The notes beneath the pieces were generated by a model. It worked only from the letters and a program-made list of their open reading frames with translations, ran no database searches and was not told where the DNA came from. A stretch of DNA of 45,335 nucleotides from JADJTT01 sp049306275 (GTDB taxonomy: Bacteria; Bacteroidota; Bacteroidia; Chitinophagales; Saprospiraceae), in contig JBAQQB010000233.1 in assembly GCA_049306275.1 (NCBI GenBank), positions 1 to 45,335 of the forward strand. Direction: 5' to 3'. Shown here piece after piece: positions 5,770 through 14,256 of the stretch. Numbering within the stretch: the first letter of the stretch is position 1; each line of letters opens with the position of its first letter. A program made the position numbers and the translations under genes.

Positions 5770-8694
5770 TTAAAGGGCCCTGGAGAGGCGGAAACCGCAG
5801 TCGTCGTAACTTCTGTGCGGGAGGCTGCTGTTGCGATTGGATATGCGGCAGTTGGCGTCGCCGCTGCCCAAGCTGCCGCCGCGGATGACCCGGCGGATGC
5901 CGCGGAGGCCCCGGTTGCCAGGACCTGCGTAATCTTTCTTTTCTAATGATCCAGGATAACTGCCATACCAATCCCAGCACCACTCCCAAACGTTCCCGCT
6001 CATGTCGTACAAGCCCAAAGGATTTGGCTTTTTTTGTCCTACAGGCAACGTCCTATTTTCATAAATCCATCCCACGGAATCCAGGCTGTTGCTCCCGCTA
6101 TAGATCGTTACATTATTCATTCCAGGCCTCCCCCCTTTAGCGGCATATTCCCATTCGGCTTCGGTAGGCAGACGATAGCCCTTTGATGCCGGATCGATTT
6201 TAATGTTGCCCGAATCATCTTGGGCGATCACCTCGGAGTACCCTTTTTGCCTACTCACCCAATTGGCATACGCCACCGCATCGTACCAACGCACTCTGAC
6301 CACAGGGTTATCACCGGGGTTCGTCCAGGTAGAAACCAAGTAGCCATATTTAATATCTATTCCCATCGCAGCGCCAAACAGGGCAAACTGCCAAACCGTC
6401 GTTTCATACTTTGCCATCCAAAATGGGCTGACCTCTTGTTGATGTAGGGTTTCATTACTTTCACAATTCGGGTCGATGTTTTTATCGCACCCCATCCAGA
6501 AGGTTCCTCCCTCCACCTTTACCATCTCAGGATAGTATTTTTTATTGAACAGGGAATCAAAGTGATCAACATCGATGACCTGCATATTTTCCCGCAAAGG
6601 CTTTGCGTGCGAGATTTTGATCCCCGCAAATTCGCCAATGGAATCCATAAGAGCGGTAGCGCGGAGGGAGTCGCCGGTTTCGGCGTGCCAGAAGGCGATT
6701 TCGAGCCAGGCTTTGGTTACTTCAGGCTTTAGAGCCCCGAGGCTGGCGGCGGCTTTGATCTTTTCGAGGGCGTCTTCGTAGCGGAGGTTTAGTACATCGC
6801 GCTCGGCGTTTTTCAGAATGAGTTTTACGACTTCGGTATTGGACTTTTCAAGATTGTCCAAAGCAGTTTGAGCTTTATCCCGCTCTTCATCCGCCCGGTT
6901 TTTTTCCTGGGTGGCCCTGTCCAATGCAAATTCAGCCTGTTCTCTCAATGACTCTGCCTCTTCTCTTTTCTCTTGGGCAATGCGGGCATTGTTCTCCGCG
7001 ATCTTCCGCTGTTCCTCCGTCGCGGCCTTCTCTTTCTTCACTTGTTCAAGCGCAGCCGTGGCCCTTGCTTCTTCTGCCTTGGCTATTTTCAAGTTTTTAT
7101 CAGCAAGAGTCAATGCGTCTTCGGCTTCTTTGGTTTTTTGCAAGGCAACGGTGGCGTTGCTATCGGCGATGATCCTGGCGGCATCGGCTTCGGCTTTTTG
7201 TTTTAAGGCTTCTTTTGCGCTGAGGTCGGCGCTCTCCCGGGCCTTTTGGGCCTGGAGATAGCTCCACCCCGCAAACAACGCCAAAGCCAAAGCCACGATT
7301 GAAATGAAGGCTGCCAGCCGCGTCCTTTGCCTCGCCTGCTTCTCATTCACCTCCGCTTTTTCTCTCAGCCTCATCTCCTTCTCCGCCTTCTCCCGCAGCG
7401 CCGCCATCTCCTCCTCCTTCCGCCTCAAGGCCTCGCGCTCGGCTTCCAGCCGCTCGGCCTCCAGGCGCTTGTTCTTGGCTTTGAGCACCGGCGCCACCAA
7501 TGTATCATGGCTCAACTCGTAAGTGTACCCCCCGCGCAGACTGGGCTCGGAGCGGATGAGGTGAGTGTCGAGCAGGGTGCGCAGCAGCGCCGGACCAATA
7601 CCGTAAGTCCTCGTGATCTGGCCCTCGTAGAGGGTGAGACGGCGCTCTTCTTCCTCAAACACCAGGCCCTCCTCGATGAGGCGGCGGGCGGGCAGGCGGT
7701 CGGACTCGGGCAGGTCTTCGATCTTGCCGAGGTAGTAGTTTTCGAGAATGAGGTCGGGGTTGGCCACGTCGGAGCGGGTCACCAGGGTCTTGCCCTGCTT
7801 CAGCACCACTTGCCGCTCGGCGTGCTCGCAGAGTATCTGCAACTGAAAGCTCTCGATCTCCTGCGTGCGCCCCTCGCTCAGGAAGTCGACCAGGGAGGCC
7901 ACGGCCTCGTCTTCGTAGTCGAACACGGGCGATTCGAAGGGCCCGCGCTCCATGGGCAGGTAGGCGGGCGAGAGGATGGCGCTCTCGGCCTCCTGTATGG
8001 TGAGCGAGCGCAGCTCGTAGCAGTTTTCGAGGATGTTGGGCAAAAAGGCCTTGAGCTTGTTCATCAGGCTCATGCGGTCGGAACGGATGGCCATGATGAC
8101 CCGCAACTCGAAGGGGCGGTGCAGGCGCTGCATCCCGGCCTCGGGCAGGAAGGCGGCGTTGGCCTTCACGCCGGCCCGCAACTGCTGCCGGAAGCGGTCG
8201 GGGATAGTGGTGTAAAGCAGCTCCGAAAGCTGCTTCCCGAAGGCCTGCACGGCCTCCTCGGGGTAGGTGAAGAGCTCTTCAAACTGGTCGAAGACCAGCA
8301 GGTAGCCCCGCCCGCCGGCGGCGAGCTGCCGCGTCTTGAGGTGATACCAGAGACTGTCCTCTCCGGCGGGTTTGATCTTTTCCAGGTTCTCGTCCGTGCC
8401 GGAAATGCCCTCCCGGATGCCGGCGATGGCGTTGCCGAGCGGCGTGGCCTTGCTGCCTTCCGTATAGGCGCCAAAGCGGATGCTCAGGGGCTCCAGGCGG
8501 CCTTCTTCCTGCACCAGGGGCATGAGGCCGGCGTTGAGCAGGGAGCTTTTGCCGAGGCCCGACTTGGCGTAGAGCACCACGAGCTGCTCGGCCAGCATGA
8601 AGCGGTGCAGTTCGTCCAGTTCCTGCTCGCGCCCGAAGAAGATGGGCTTTTGGTCTGTAGAAAACGGCTGAGCGCCGGGGTAACGTCTGGTCAT
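5770..8694 (-). CDS. Membrane nSTAND ATPase with FGE/lectin C-terminus
   Basis: A 974-residue fusion. Residues 18-400 are an nSTAND-type NTPase: entry motif FFGREQELDELH, Walker A AKSGLGKSS (43-51), Walker B YLLVFDQFEEL (131-141). A charged helix (405-458) precedes one membrane helix (459-480). A long Ala/Glu/Lys coiled coil (485-620) and a helical segment (625-690) follow. Residues 722-972 are an FGE-sulfatase/SUMF1-like, C-type-lectin fold with RLPTEAEWEYAAKGG, NPLGLYDMSGNVWEWCWDWY and RGGS. Where functional FGE has a catalytic Cys after RGGS, this protein has Leu-Gly, so ligand binding is likelier than catalysis. It starts 12 bp after the SIR2-like gene ends, as an operon. The likely model is a sensor that couples recognition to ATP-driven assembly. 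Confidence 0.9.
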   Translation of the reverse strand: MTRRYPGAQPFSTDQKPIFFGREQELDELHRFMLAEQLVVLYAKSGLGKSSLLNAGLMPLVQEEGRLEPLSIRFGAYTEGSKATPLGNAIAGIREGISGTDENLEKIKPAGEDSLWYHLKTRQLAAGGRGYLLVFDQFEELFTYPEEAVQAFGKQLSELLYTTIPDRFRQQLRAGVKANAAFLPEAGMQRLHRPFELRVIMAIRSDRMSLMNKLKAFLPNILENCYELRSLTIQEAESAILSPAYLPMERGPFESPVFDYEDEAVASLVDFLSEGRTQEIESFQLQILCEHAERQVVLKQGKTLVTRSDVANPDLILENYYLGKIEDLPESDRLPARRLIEEGLVFEEEERRLTLYEGQITRTYGIGPALLRTLLDTHLIRSEPSLRGGYTYELSHDTLVAPVLKAKNKRLEAERLEAEREALRRKEEEMAALREKAEKEMRLREKAEVNEKQARQRTRLAAFISIVALALALFAGWSYLQAQKARESADLSAKEALKQKAEADAARIIADSNATVALQKTKEAEDALTLADKNLKIAKAEEARATAALEQVKKEKAATEEQRKIAENNARIAQEKREEAESLREQAEFALDRATQEKNRADEERDKAQTALDNLEKSNTEVVKLILKNAERDVLNLRYEDALEKIKAAASLGALKPEVTKAWLEIAFWHAETGDSLRATALMDSIGEFAGIKISHAKPLRENMQVIDVDHFDSLFNKKYYPEMVKVEGGTFWMGCDKNIDPNCESNETLHQQEVSPFWMAKYETTVWQFALFGAAMGIDIKYGYLVSTWTNPGDNPVVRVRWYDAVAYANWVSRQKGYSEVIAQDDSGNIKIDPASKGYRLPTEAEWEYAAKGGRPGMNNVTIYSGSNSLDSVGWIYENRTLPVGQKKPNPLGLYDMSGNVWEWCWDWYGSYPGSLEKKDYAGPGNRGLRGIRRVIRGGSLGSGDANCRISNRNSSLPHRSYDDCGFRLSRAL
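5785..5880 (-). other. Variable-region-like end of the FGE/lectin domain
   Basis: Residues 939-970 of the nSTAND protein, from GGS to the final GFRL. The variable-looking positions are encoded by GGC, AGC, GAC, AAC, AAT, CTC, CAC, AGT and TAC, all NNC or NNT. Adenine-directed mutagenesis of AAC/AAT codons in diversity-generating retroelements leaves this pattern. No reverse transcriptase or template repeat is seen in this window, so any mutagenesis would have to act from elsewhere or in the past. Confidence 0.4.
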
Positions 8695-8706
8695 GGATTC
8701 CGGGTG

Positions 8707-9801
8707 TTAAACGGTCAGTTGGCTGGCCAGGGTGAGGATGTCGTTGGAGAGGTTGGCTTCCTGCACTTCTTTTTCATTTTCGCGCAGGAGGTTGTTGGTG
8801 GAGCGGCGCATGAAGTTGCGGAAACGTCCCGAAAGCATGGCTACGTCGTTGGCCAGTTCGCTGTCGAGCGTGCTGTCTTCCAGCAGGTTGAGCGCTTCCT
8901 CCAGCTTGCCGTCGGCCACCGAGCGCCTGATCTTTTCACCAGCCGACAGCTCTTTCCCGCCCTGTTGCCGCAGGAGACCCCGCTGCGCGCAGCGCTCGTG
9001 CAGATCGCTCACAAATTGGGCGATGCTCTTCCGGTTTTCTCCTTTATCGAAAATGAAATTGATGTTGAATTGCTCGGTGCAGAAGGTTTCGATATCTCCC
9101 GGCAGCGACTGGTTGGCGGCGAAGCGCAGGAAAGCGTAATCGGCATTGTGTATTTCCAACTCGCGCAGGAGCAGCTGCATGTACCATTTGTCGAAAGGCA
9201 CCCCCAGGAAGAGGATGTTGCGGATATTGCGCAGTTGGTCCTTGAGCAGCTGCGGCATGCTCTTGCGGGCGAAGATCGACTTGAAATAATCGTACAGGTC
9301 GTTGTGCGTCAGGATGAGCGACTCCTCGCTGTCGAGGCAGCCGAAGAGGTTGTACAGCAGCGGGTTTTGCTTCGTGGGGGGCTTGATCTCCTGAGGCTCC
9401 TTGTGTTTTTTGTAGTACCCGAACTGGTAGTGAAACCCCGATTCGTCAAACGCCCGGTTGAGCAGTTTGTCGGGCGTCACGGTGAAGACCACGTGGAATG
9501 GTATCTGTGCGATCCGCCTCAGTGTCTCGTCTGGCCGCGTTTGCTGGTAAAACGACTGTATCTCGTAGCAGACCAGGGTCTGTTTGGACAGATTTTCAAA
9601 GAGAAAAAAGTCCTCATACTCATAAAAGCGCCGGATGTGCTTGTTATTCGCCGGGTCGAGCTGCCGGATCAGCTTGTCGTGGTGTGAAACTCCGTCTTCG
9701 CCCGTAAAGGCTTCCGGGCCCAGCACCAGCAGGCACTGCTCGTTTTGTATTTTATCGAGAATAAAGTCCCAGTTGAGGCTTTCGGTGTAGTATTTTTCCA
9801 T
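8707..9801 (-). CDS. SIR2-like protein with EAD-like C-terminus
   Basis: A 364-residue SIR2_2-type protein. Fold landmarks from the ATG at 9801 are CLLVLGPEAF (23-32), FTVTPDKLLNRAF (106-118), LLYNLFGCLDSEESLILT (148-165) and ILFLGVPFDKWYMQLLLREL (196-215). Active family members have TTN-x-D and L-H-G at these places; here they read T-V-T-P-D and L-F-G, so the usual Asn and His are Thr and Phe. Residues 285-364 (GEKIRRSVADGKLEEALNLL...) resemble effector-associated domain EAD11, an adaptor. An upstream TTG at 9843 is possible but overlaps a -7 box (9841-9848). The gene is first in the operon with the nSTAND gene. It probably acts as a scaffold or sensor rather than an NADase. Confidence 0.85.
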   Translation of the reverse strand: MEKYYTESLNWDFILDKIQNEQCLLVLGPEAFTGEDGVSHHDKLIRQLDPANNKHIRRFYEYEDFFLFENLSKQTLVCYEIQSFYQQTRPDETLRRIAQIPFHVVFTVTPDKLLNRAFDESGFHYQFGYYKKHKEPQEIKPPTKQNPLLYNLFGCLDSEESLILTHNDLYDYFKSIFARKSMPQLLKDQLRNIRNILFLGVPFDKWYMQLLLRELEIHNADYAFLRFAANQSLPGDIETFCTEQFNINFIFDKGENRKSIAQFVSDLHERCAQRGLLRQQGGKELSAGEKIRRSVADGKLEEALNLLEDSTLDSELANDVAMLSGRFRNFMRRSTNNLLRENEKEVQEANLSNDILTLASQLTV

Positions 9802-9840
9802 GCGCGAGGAAGTAAAGGGTTGTTCCTGATCTTGTATCTT

Positions 9841-9848
9841 CAAAAATA
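9841..9848 (-). promoter_or_regulatory. Candidate -7 box for the SIR2/nSTAND operon
   Basis: On the minus strand this reads TATTTTTG, a match to the Bacteroidota -7 consensus TAnnTTTG, about 40 bp before the ATG at 9801. No clear -33 TTTG is present. If it is used, translation cannot start at the TTG on 9843. Confidence 0.35.
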
Positions 9849-9866
9849 GTATGGATATTTGAAATA

Positions 9867-10976
9867 ATGAATATCCACACTCATTTCCTCATCCTCGGCG
9901 CCGGCCCCGCCGGCCTCGCCGTGGCCGGACGCCTCCGCCACCTGGGCCGGCCCTTCGAGATCGTTGAACAACACGATCAGATCGCCTCGTCGTGGCGCCG
10001 CCATTACGACCGGTTGCACCTGCACACGGCGAAGAAATTCTCCGCCCTGCCCCACATGCCGTTTCCCGACGACTACCCGCAGTACATACCGAAGGAACTA
10101 TTGCTCGGCTACTTCGACCGCTATGCCGAGCACTTTCAGATCAGGCCGCATTTCGGACACGAGGTGCTGTCGGCCGTGCGCGAGGAGGACCATTGGCACA
10201 CGATCACCTCCAAAGGGGAGTTTTTTTCCGAAAATCTCGTGGTGTGCACGGGCTTCAACCGCGTGCCCAATATGCCGGCCTACCCGGGACAGGAACATTT
10301 CCAGGGAACCATCATCCACAGCTCGGCGTATAAAAACGCGGAGCCCTTCCGGGGGAAAAGCGTCATGGTAGTGGGCATGGGTAACTCGGGCGCGGAAATC
10401 GCCCTCGACCTTTCGGAGAATGGGGTGAAGACCTATTTGTCCGTCCGCGGACCAGTCAACATCATCCCGCGCGACTTCCTGGGGCGCCCCGTGCAGCAAA
10501 CGGCCATGCTGCTGGGCAAGCTACCCCGCTGGCTCGGCGACCGCCTCGGCATGATCGCCCCGCTTGTCGCCATCGGCGACCTGAGCAAATACGGCATCAA
10601 GCGGCTGAACATGCCGCCCGCGCAGCAACTCCGCCGCTACGGCCGCACGCCCGTCATCGACATCGGCACGGTGCGGCAGATCAGGAAGGGAAAGATCAAA
10701 GTGCTGCCCGGCGTCGAACATTTCACCGAGTTCTGCGCCATCACGCAAAACGGCGACTCCGTAGAGCTCGACGCCATCATCTACGCCACAGGCTACCGGG
10801 CCGCCCTGGAAGACTTCCTCCAGCTGCCACCCGGCCTGCTGAATGAAAGAGGACACCCCACGACCGTGCACCCCCAAGGGCCAAAAGGCCTCTATTTTGT
10901 AGGCTTCAACGGCTACTCCTCGGGGCTGCTATGGTCGATATACAGGGACTCGCAAAAGGTGGTGATTAGTGATTAG
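9867..10976 (+). CDS. Flavin-containing monooxygenase-like protein
   Basis: A 369-residue FAD/NAD(P)-binding oxidoreductase of the flavin monooxygenase (YUCCA/CzcO-like) type. LGAGPAGLAVAGRL (residues 9-22) is the FAD Rossmann motif and SVMVVGMGNSGAEIALDL the second nucleotide-binding motif. IIYATGY is the conserved ATGY region near the C-terminus, and GPKGLYFVGFNGYSSGLL ends the fold. It is predicted to oxygenate a small organic substrate with NADPH; the substrate is unknown. It is divergent from the SIR2-like gene across a 65-bp gap, so any functional link is unproven. The end of the gene runs into a GATTAGT duplication. Confidence 0.9.
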   Translation: MNIHTHFLILGAGPAGLAVAGRLRHLGRPFEIVEQHDQIASSWRRHYDRLHLHTAKKFSALPHMPFPDDYPQYIPKELLLGYFDRYAEHFQIRPHFGHEVLSAVREEDHWHTITSKGEFFSENLVVCTGFNRVPNMPAYPGQEHFQGTIIHSSAYKNAEPFRGKSVMVVGMGNSGAEIALDLSENGVKTYLSVRGPVNIIPRDFLGRPVQQTAMLLGKLPRWLGDRLGMIAPLVAIGDLSKYGIKRLNMPPAQQLRRYGRTPVIDIGTVRQIRKGKIKVLPGVEHFTEFCAITQNGDSVELDAIIYATGYRAALEDFLQLPPGLLNERGHPTTVHPQGPKGLYFVGFNGYSSGLLWSIYRDSQKVVISD

Positions 10977-10991
10977 TGATCCAATCAACAA

Positions 10992-11609
10992 TCACGAACA
11001 AATATTCACCGGACAAACCAACCCCCCATCCTGCCAAATGCACTGGCCGGTGACGAAATTCTTCACGGCTTTATCCCCCAGTTTCATTTTGGATTTCTCC
11101 TTGCGCATGCCCGTGCCGCTGGTGCGGTTGGACTTGTAGCGCATGTTCATTTTGACGATGGCGGAGGGGGCGTCGATCTTGTAGAGCAGGATGGAATCGC
11201 TGACCTGGTAGAAATCGCTGGAGCCGAAGTAGCTGAATTTCAGGTAGCTACTCATGCGCTCGATCCGCTTGGGCTCGGTGATGCGGATGATGTGCCCATT
11301 GGGAAAGACCTTGTAGACGTAGGCGGAATCGCCGGTGGCGAGGTAGAGTTTGGGTTCGCCGTAGATGCGGTAGTTGAGCAGGCAGTTGTCGAAGACGATC
11401 TTGCCGTCGCGCCCGGTTTTTCCGGTGATCTTGTCGTAATAACCGGTGATGAGTTGTATGCGCGCGCCGGGTACGGGTTTGCCGGAGCAGGAGGTGACGA
11501 CGAAGGTGGTGGTGCAGTTGTCGGCAGCGGGGGGGAGCAGGGGCGTCATGTCCGGCTGCGGGTAACCGAATTGAAGGAAAAGGCTGAGCAGGAGCGATAC
11601 GATGGGCAT
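10992..11609 (-). CDS. Secreted hypothetical protein, 205 aa
   Basis: Begins with a signal-peptide-like MPIVSLLLSLFLQFGYPQP. The mature part starts with a short beta-rich segment (TTTFVVTSCSGKPVPGARI then TGKTGRDGKIVFDN), which looks like a carboxypeptidase-regulatory or Ig-like fold. The C-terminal half is basic and not recognised. It lies 10 bp downstream of the DUF5686 gene on the same strand, so it is probably co-transcribed and active in the cell envelope. Confidence 0.75.
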   Translation of the reverse strand: MPIVSLLLSLFLQFGYPQPDMTPLLPPAADNCTTTFVVTSCSGKPVPGARIQLITGYYDKITGKTGRDGKIVFDNCLLNYRIYGEPKLYLATGDSAYVYKVFPNGHIIRITEPKRIERMSSYLKFSYFGSSDFYQVSDSILLYKIDAPSAIVKMNMRYKSNRTSGTGMRKEKSKMKLGDKAVKNFVTGQCIWQDGGLVCPVNICS

Positions 11610-11619
11610 AATTAGTCTT

Positions 11620-14133
11620 TTAAAAATAAAAACTCAAGGTCCCCCGCACCGAAAACGGCGCGGCGAAGCGGTTGTCCAGGTAGTTTAAACGCCACAGGGC
11701 GTCGATGCGTATGAAGCGCAGGATGTTTTCGATACCGGCGCTGGCTTCCATGTAGGGGCCGCGGTCGAAGGTTCCGTAGAAGACGCCCTCGCCGGGCTGG
11801 GGGTCGGAGAGCTGCCGGTCATAGTTGTTGAGGCGGTTCAGCTCGAGGTTGGCGGCGCTCAGTCCGCCCCAGGCCAGCTTGAAGGAGCCTACTTCCCGCC
11901 ACTTGAGCTTGCGCAGCAGGGGGATGCGGTTGAAGAAGAAGCCCTCCAGGTGGTGCTCGAACATGAACTCCAGGTAGCGGTCGGCGGCAAATTCGTACTT
12001 GTTGAGGCCGTTGAAGGCGTTGTTCTGGTAAAAATACGTCTCATTGCCGGGCACGACGTCGAGCAGGAGGTAGGGGAGGGTTCCGAAGGTCCGGCTGCCC
12101 TTCAGGCTGTACTTCATCCAGCCGAGGGGCGGGGTGTTGAACCAGTGGGCGACGGAAAGCGTCAGTTTGTGGTAGTCGAACTGCGAGCCAAGAACGCCCT
12201 TTAACCCCGCAGTGTACTGCAACTCCACGATCGGATACCTCGATCCCATGCTGATGCGGCTGTAGTTGCCTTCCAGGAATCTTTCCTCGAAAGCATAGCG
12301 GAGCGAGAAAAACAGCTCCGTGGTGCGGGTGATGGAATCCACCACGCCTTCCGCCGCTTCGAAGCGGAAGGGGAAGCCCTCTTTCCCGTAGGGATCGTTG
12401 CGGCGGTGCAGCAGCACCAGGCGGTTGGACCAGCCCTTGGGCCAGCCTTTTTCGAAGTAAAATTTACCCTCCTGCACCCGCAGCAGCTTCTGCGGCACGG
12501 GCCTGCGGTAGATGCCCGACAGGAGGTTGCCCTCGCCCACAGTCTCCGAGTTCTCGCTGTTGAGCTCGATGTCGTCGGTGAATTTGAAGCCGAAGTAGGT
12601 CCAGGGCCGCTTCGAAATGTTGTACTGAGCCTGGAAGCCGTATTTGAAGGCGCGGTCGCGGGTACCGTAGGCGCCGTAGCCGTAGACGTAGTATTTTTTC
12701 GACACCTTGGCCGAGGTGCCCAGTCCGAAGCGGAAGCGGTGGCCTTCGACGACATTCAGGGAATACAGGCTGAACCAGGGTCCCAGTTCGATCCAGCCCC
12801 ATTTCACATAGCCCGTGCCGAGGGCGTAGAGGGTGTTGGCGTAGCGCTTGAAGGCGGGCGCCTGCTGGATGCTGTCGATCATCTGGTAAATGCCGGCCTC
12901 GTTGTGGCTCAGGGCTTCGAAGCGGGCGGTGTCCCAAAACATTTCCTCGCGTTGAGTTGATTCCAGGGTGATCATGCGCGGGTCGGTCCGCTCGTAGCGC
13001 TCGCGCGTGGCGGGGGAGCCGACCAGGTAGTTGCGGTAGATGACGGTTTTGCGACCGATCAATCCCGGACTTTCTTTCACCACAGAAAAATCGATGATGC
13101 GGGAGGTTTTGGCGGGCAGCCAGAGCGAGTCGCCGTAGCGATCGAAATCAGCATAGAGCACGACCCGGTCGATGAGGTTGAGGTTGGCGCCGGGGCTCAT
13201 GCGCATCTGGACTACCTCGACGGCGTAAGTCTGCATATCGACCCAGAAGTCGCCATAAAACGTGTATTCCTGCTTGCGCTTGGGTTTGAACTTGAGTTTG
13301 TAGCTCCATTGGCCTTTCACGAAAGCGCTGTCCTGGATGTAGTACTCGTAGTTGGCCAGGGCCGTGTTGGAGAAGGGGCCTGCGAATGATTTTTCGAGAA
13401 TTTCGATCCAGTTGTCGTACACGTCGTAGTCCTGATGCAGGATGCCGATGGATTCTACGATCGACTGGTTTTCTATACCCGACACTTTCTGGGCCCTGGG
13501 TATCTCCTTTTTCTTGCCCGCTTCGCGGATGAAGTAGACGTCGGCGATGGTTTCGGTCAAAAACGCGGGCAGAAAGGGCGTTTCGTCGGAAGTGCTGTCG
13601 ATGCTTTCGAAGATGAATTGAAAGGGCTCGAAGACCTTTTCGTTTGCGAGGCTTTTGTCGATGCCGTCGAGGTCGAGTTCGGTCTTGGCGTACATCTCCG
13701 CCTGCCACACGTCGAAGCGGGTCAGGCTGTTGCGCCCCTTGTTGCGGATGATGCGCCTGACGATCTCGTTGGCGGGGTTTTCACCGGCCAGGACGACGAT
13801 CTCCGAGAGGTTAAAACTTTCGGATTTGAGGCGGATGGTGAGGGGCTGCTGCGGTTGGCCCCCGATCTTTTTCACCGCGGTGACATAGCCCACAGCCGAG
13901 AATACGATACTGTCGGCGATTCCCGAGGGGAAAGAAATGGTGAAGGCCCCGTCGAAATCGGCCGCCACGCCCGTGGTTGTTTTTTGCAAATACACACTGG
14001 CAAAGGGGATGGGTTCGCCGGTGTCGTCGTCGAGCACTACGCCGGAGATGGAGGTGGTCTGGGCTTTTGCTTCGGGCAGAAGTAGTGCAAAAGCCGCGAG
14101 CAGAATCAGGAGTGAGCCCTTACTCGGGTGCAT
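11620..14133 (-). CDS. DUF5686 outer-membrane protein
   Basis: An 837-residue envelope protein. The ATG at 14133 gives a clean signal peptide, MHPSKGSLLILLAAFALL then PEAKA/Q; an upstream start would add about 32 residues ahead of it. A carboxypeptidase-D regulatory-like domain follows (ISGVVLDDDTGEPIPFASVY, about residues 28-105). Next comes the DUF5686 region, starting NPANEIVRRIIRNKGRN with the typical FDVWQAEMYAKTELDLDGID. The C-terminal half alternates aromatic strands and ends in SVRGTLSFYF, typical of an outer-membrane beta-barrel. The role is unknown; the family is common in Bacteroidota. Confidence 0.9.
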   Translation of the reverse strand: MHPSKGSLLILLAAFALLLPEAKAQTTSISGVVLDDDTGEPIPFASVYLQKTTTGVAADFDGAFTISFPSGIADSIVFSAVGYVTAVKKIGGQPQQPLTIRLKSESFNLSEIVVLAGENPANEIVRRIIRNKGRNSLTRFDVWQAEMYAKTELDLDGIDKSLANEKVFEPFQFIFESIDSTSDETPFLPAFLTETIADVYFIREAGKKKEIPRAQKVSGIENQSIVESIGILHQDYDVYDNWIEILEKSFAGPFSNTALANYEYYIQDSAFVKGQWSYKLKFKPKRKQEYTFYGDFWVDMQTYAVEVVQMRMSPGANLNLIDRVVLYADFDRYGDSLWLPAKTSRIIDFSVVKESPGLIGRKTVIYRNYLVGSPATRERYERTDPRMITLESTQREEMFWDTARFEALSHNEAGIYQMIDSIQQAPAFKRYANTLYALGTGYVKWGWIELGPWFSLYSLNVVEGHRFRFGLGTSAKVSKKYYVYGYGAYGTRDRAFKYGFQAQYNISKRPWTYFGFKFTDDIELNSENSETVGEGNLLSGIYRRPVPQKLLRVQEGKFYFEKGWPKGWSNRLVLLHRRNDPYGKEGFPFRFEAAEGVVDSITRTTELFFSLRYAFEERFLEGNYSRISMGSRYPIVELQYTAGLKGVLGSQFDYHKLTLSVAHWFNTPPLGWMKYSLKGSRTFGTLPYLLLDVVPGNETYFYQNNAFNGLNKYEFAADRYLEFMFEHHLEGFFFNRIPLLRKLKWREVGSFKLAWGGLSAANLELNRLNNYDRQLSDPQPGEGVFYGTFDRGPYMEASAGIENILRFIRIDALWRLNYLDNRFAAPFSVRGTLSFYF

Positions 14134-14184
14134 TTGAACAGTTTGTGTTTGCCTTTGACTCTGGCAATGGAGCCGTGGGCAAGT

Positions 14185-14192
14185 CAAAATTA
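14185..14192 (-). promoter_or_regulatory. Candidate -7 box for the DUF5686 gene
   Basis: The minus strand reads TAATTTTG, matching TAnnTTTG, 52 bp upstream of the ATG at 14133. A TTTG at 14207-14210 is only 14 bp further upstream, shorter than the usual 17-23 bp spacing. Confidence 0.3.
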
Positions 14193-14256
14193 GCAGAAAT
14201 ATTGTCCAAATTCCTGCGTTATTGCACAATTGCCAACAACATAAAAACCAATATTT

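Noticed and set aside
5622..5888. Plus-strand frame through repeat R3
   Set aside because: It is made mostly of the palindromic repeat and antisense nSTAND sequence, so it is unlikely to be a protein.
7327..9687. Long plus-strand frame of 786 codons
   Set aside because: It is antisense to the SIR2-like/nSTAND operon; the frame stays open only because of biased codon use in those genes.
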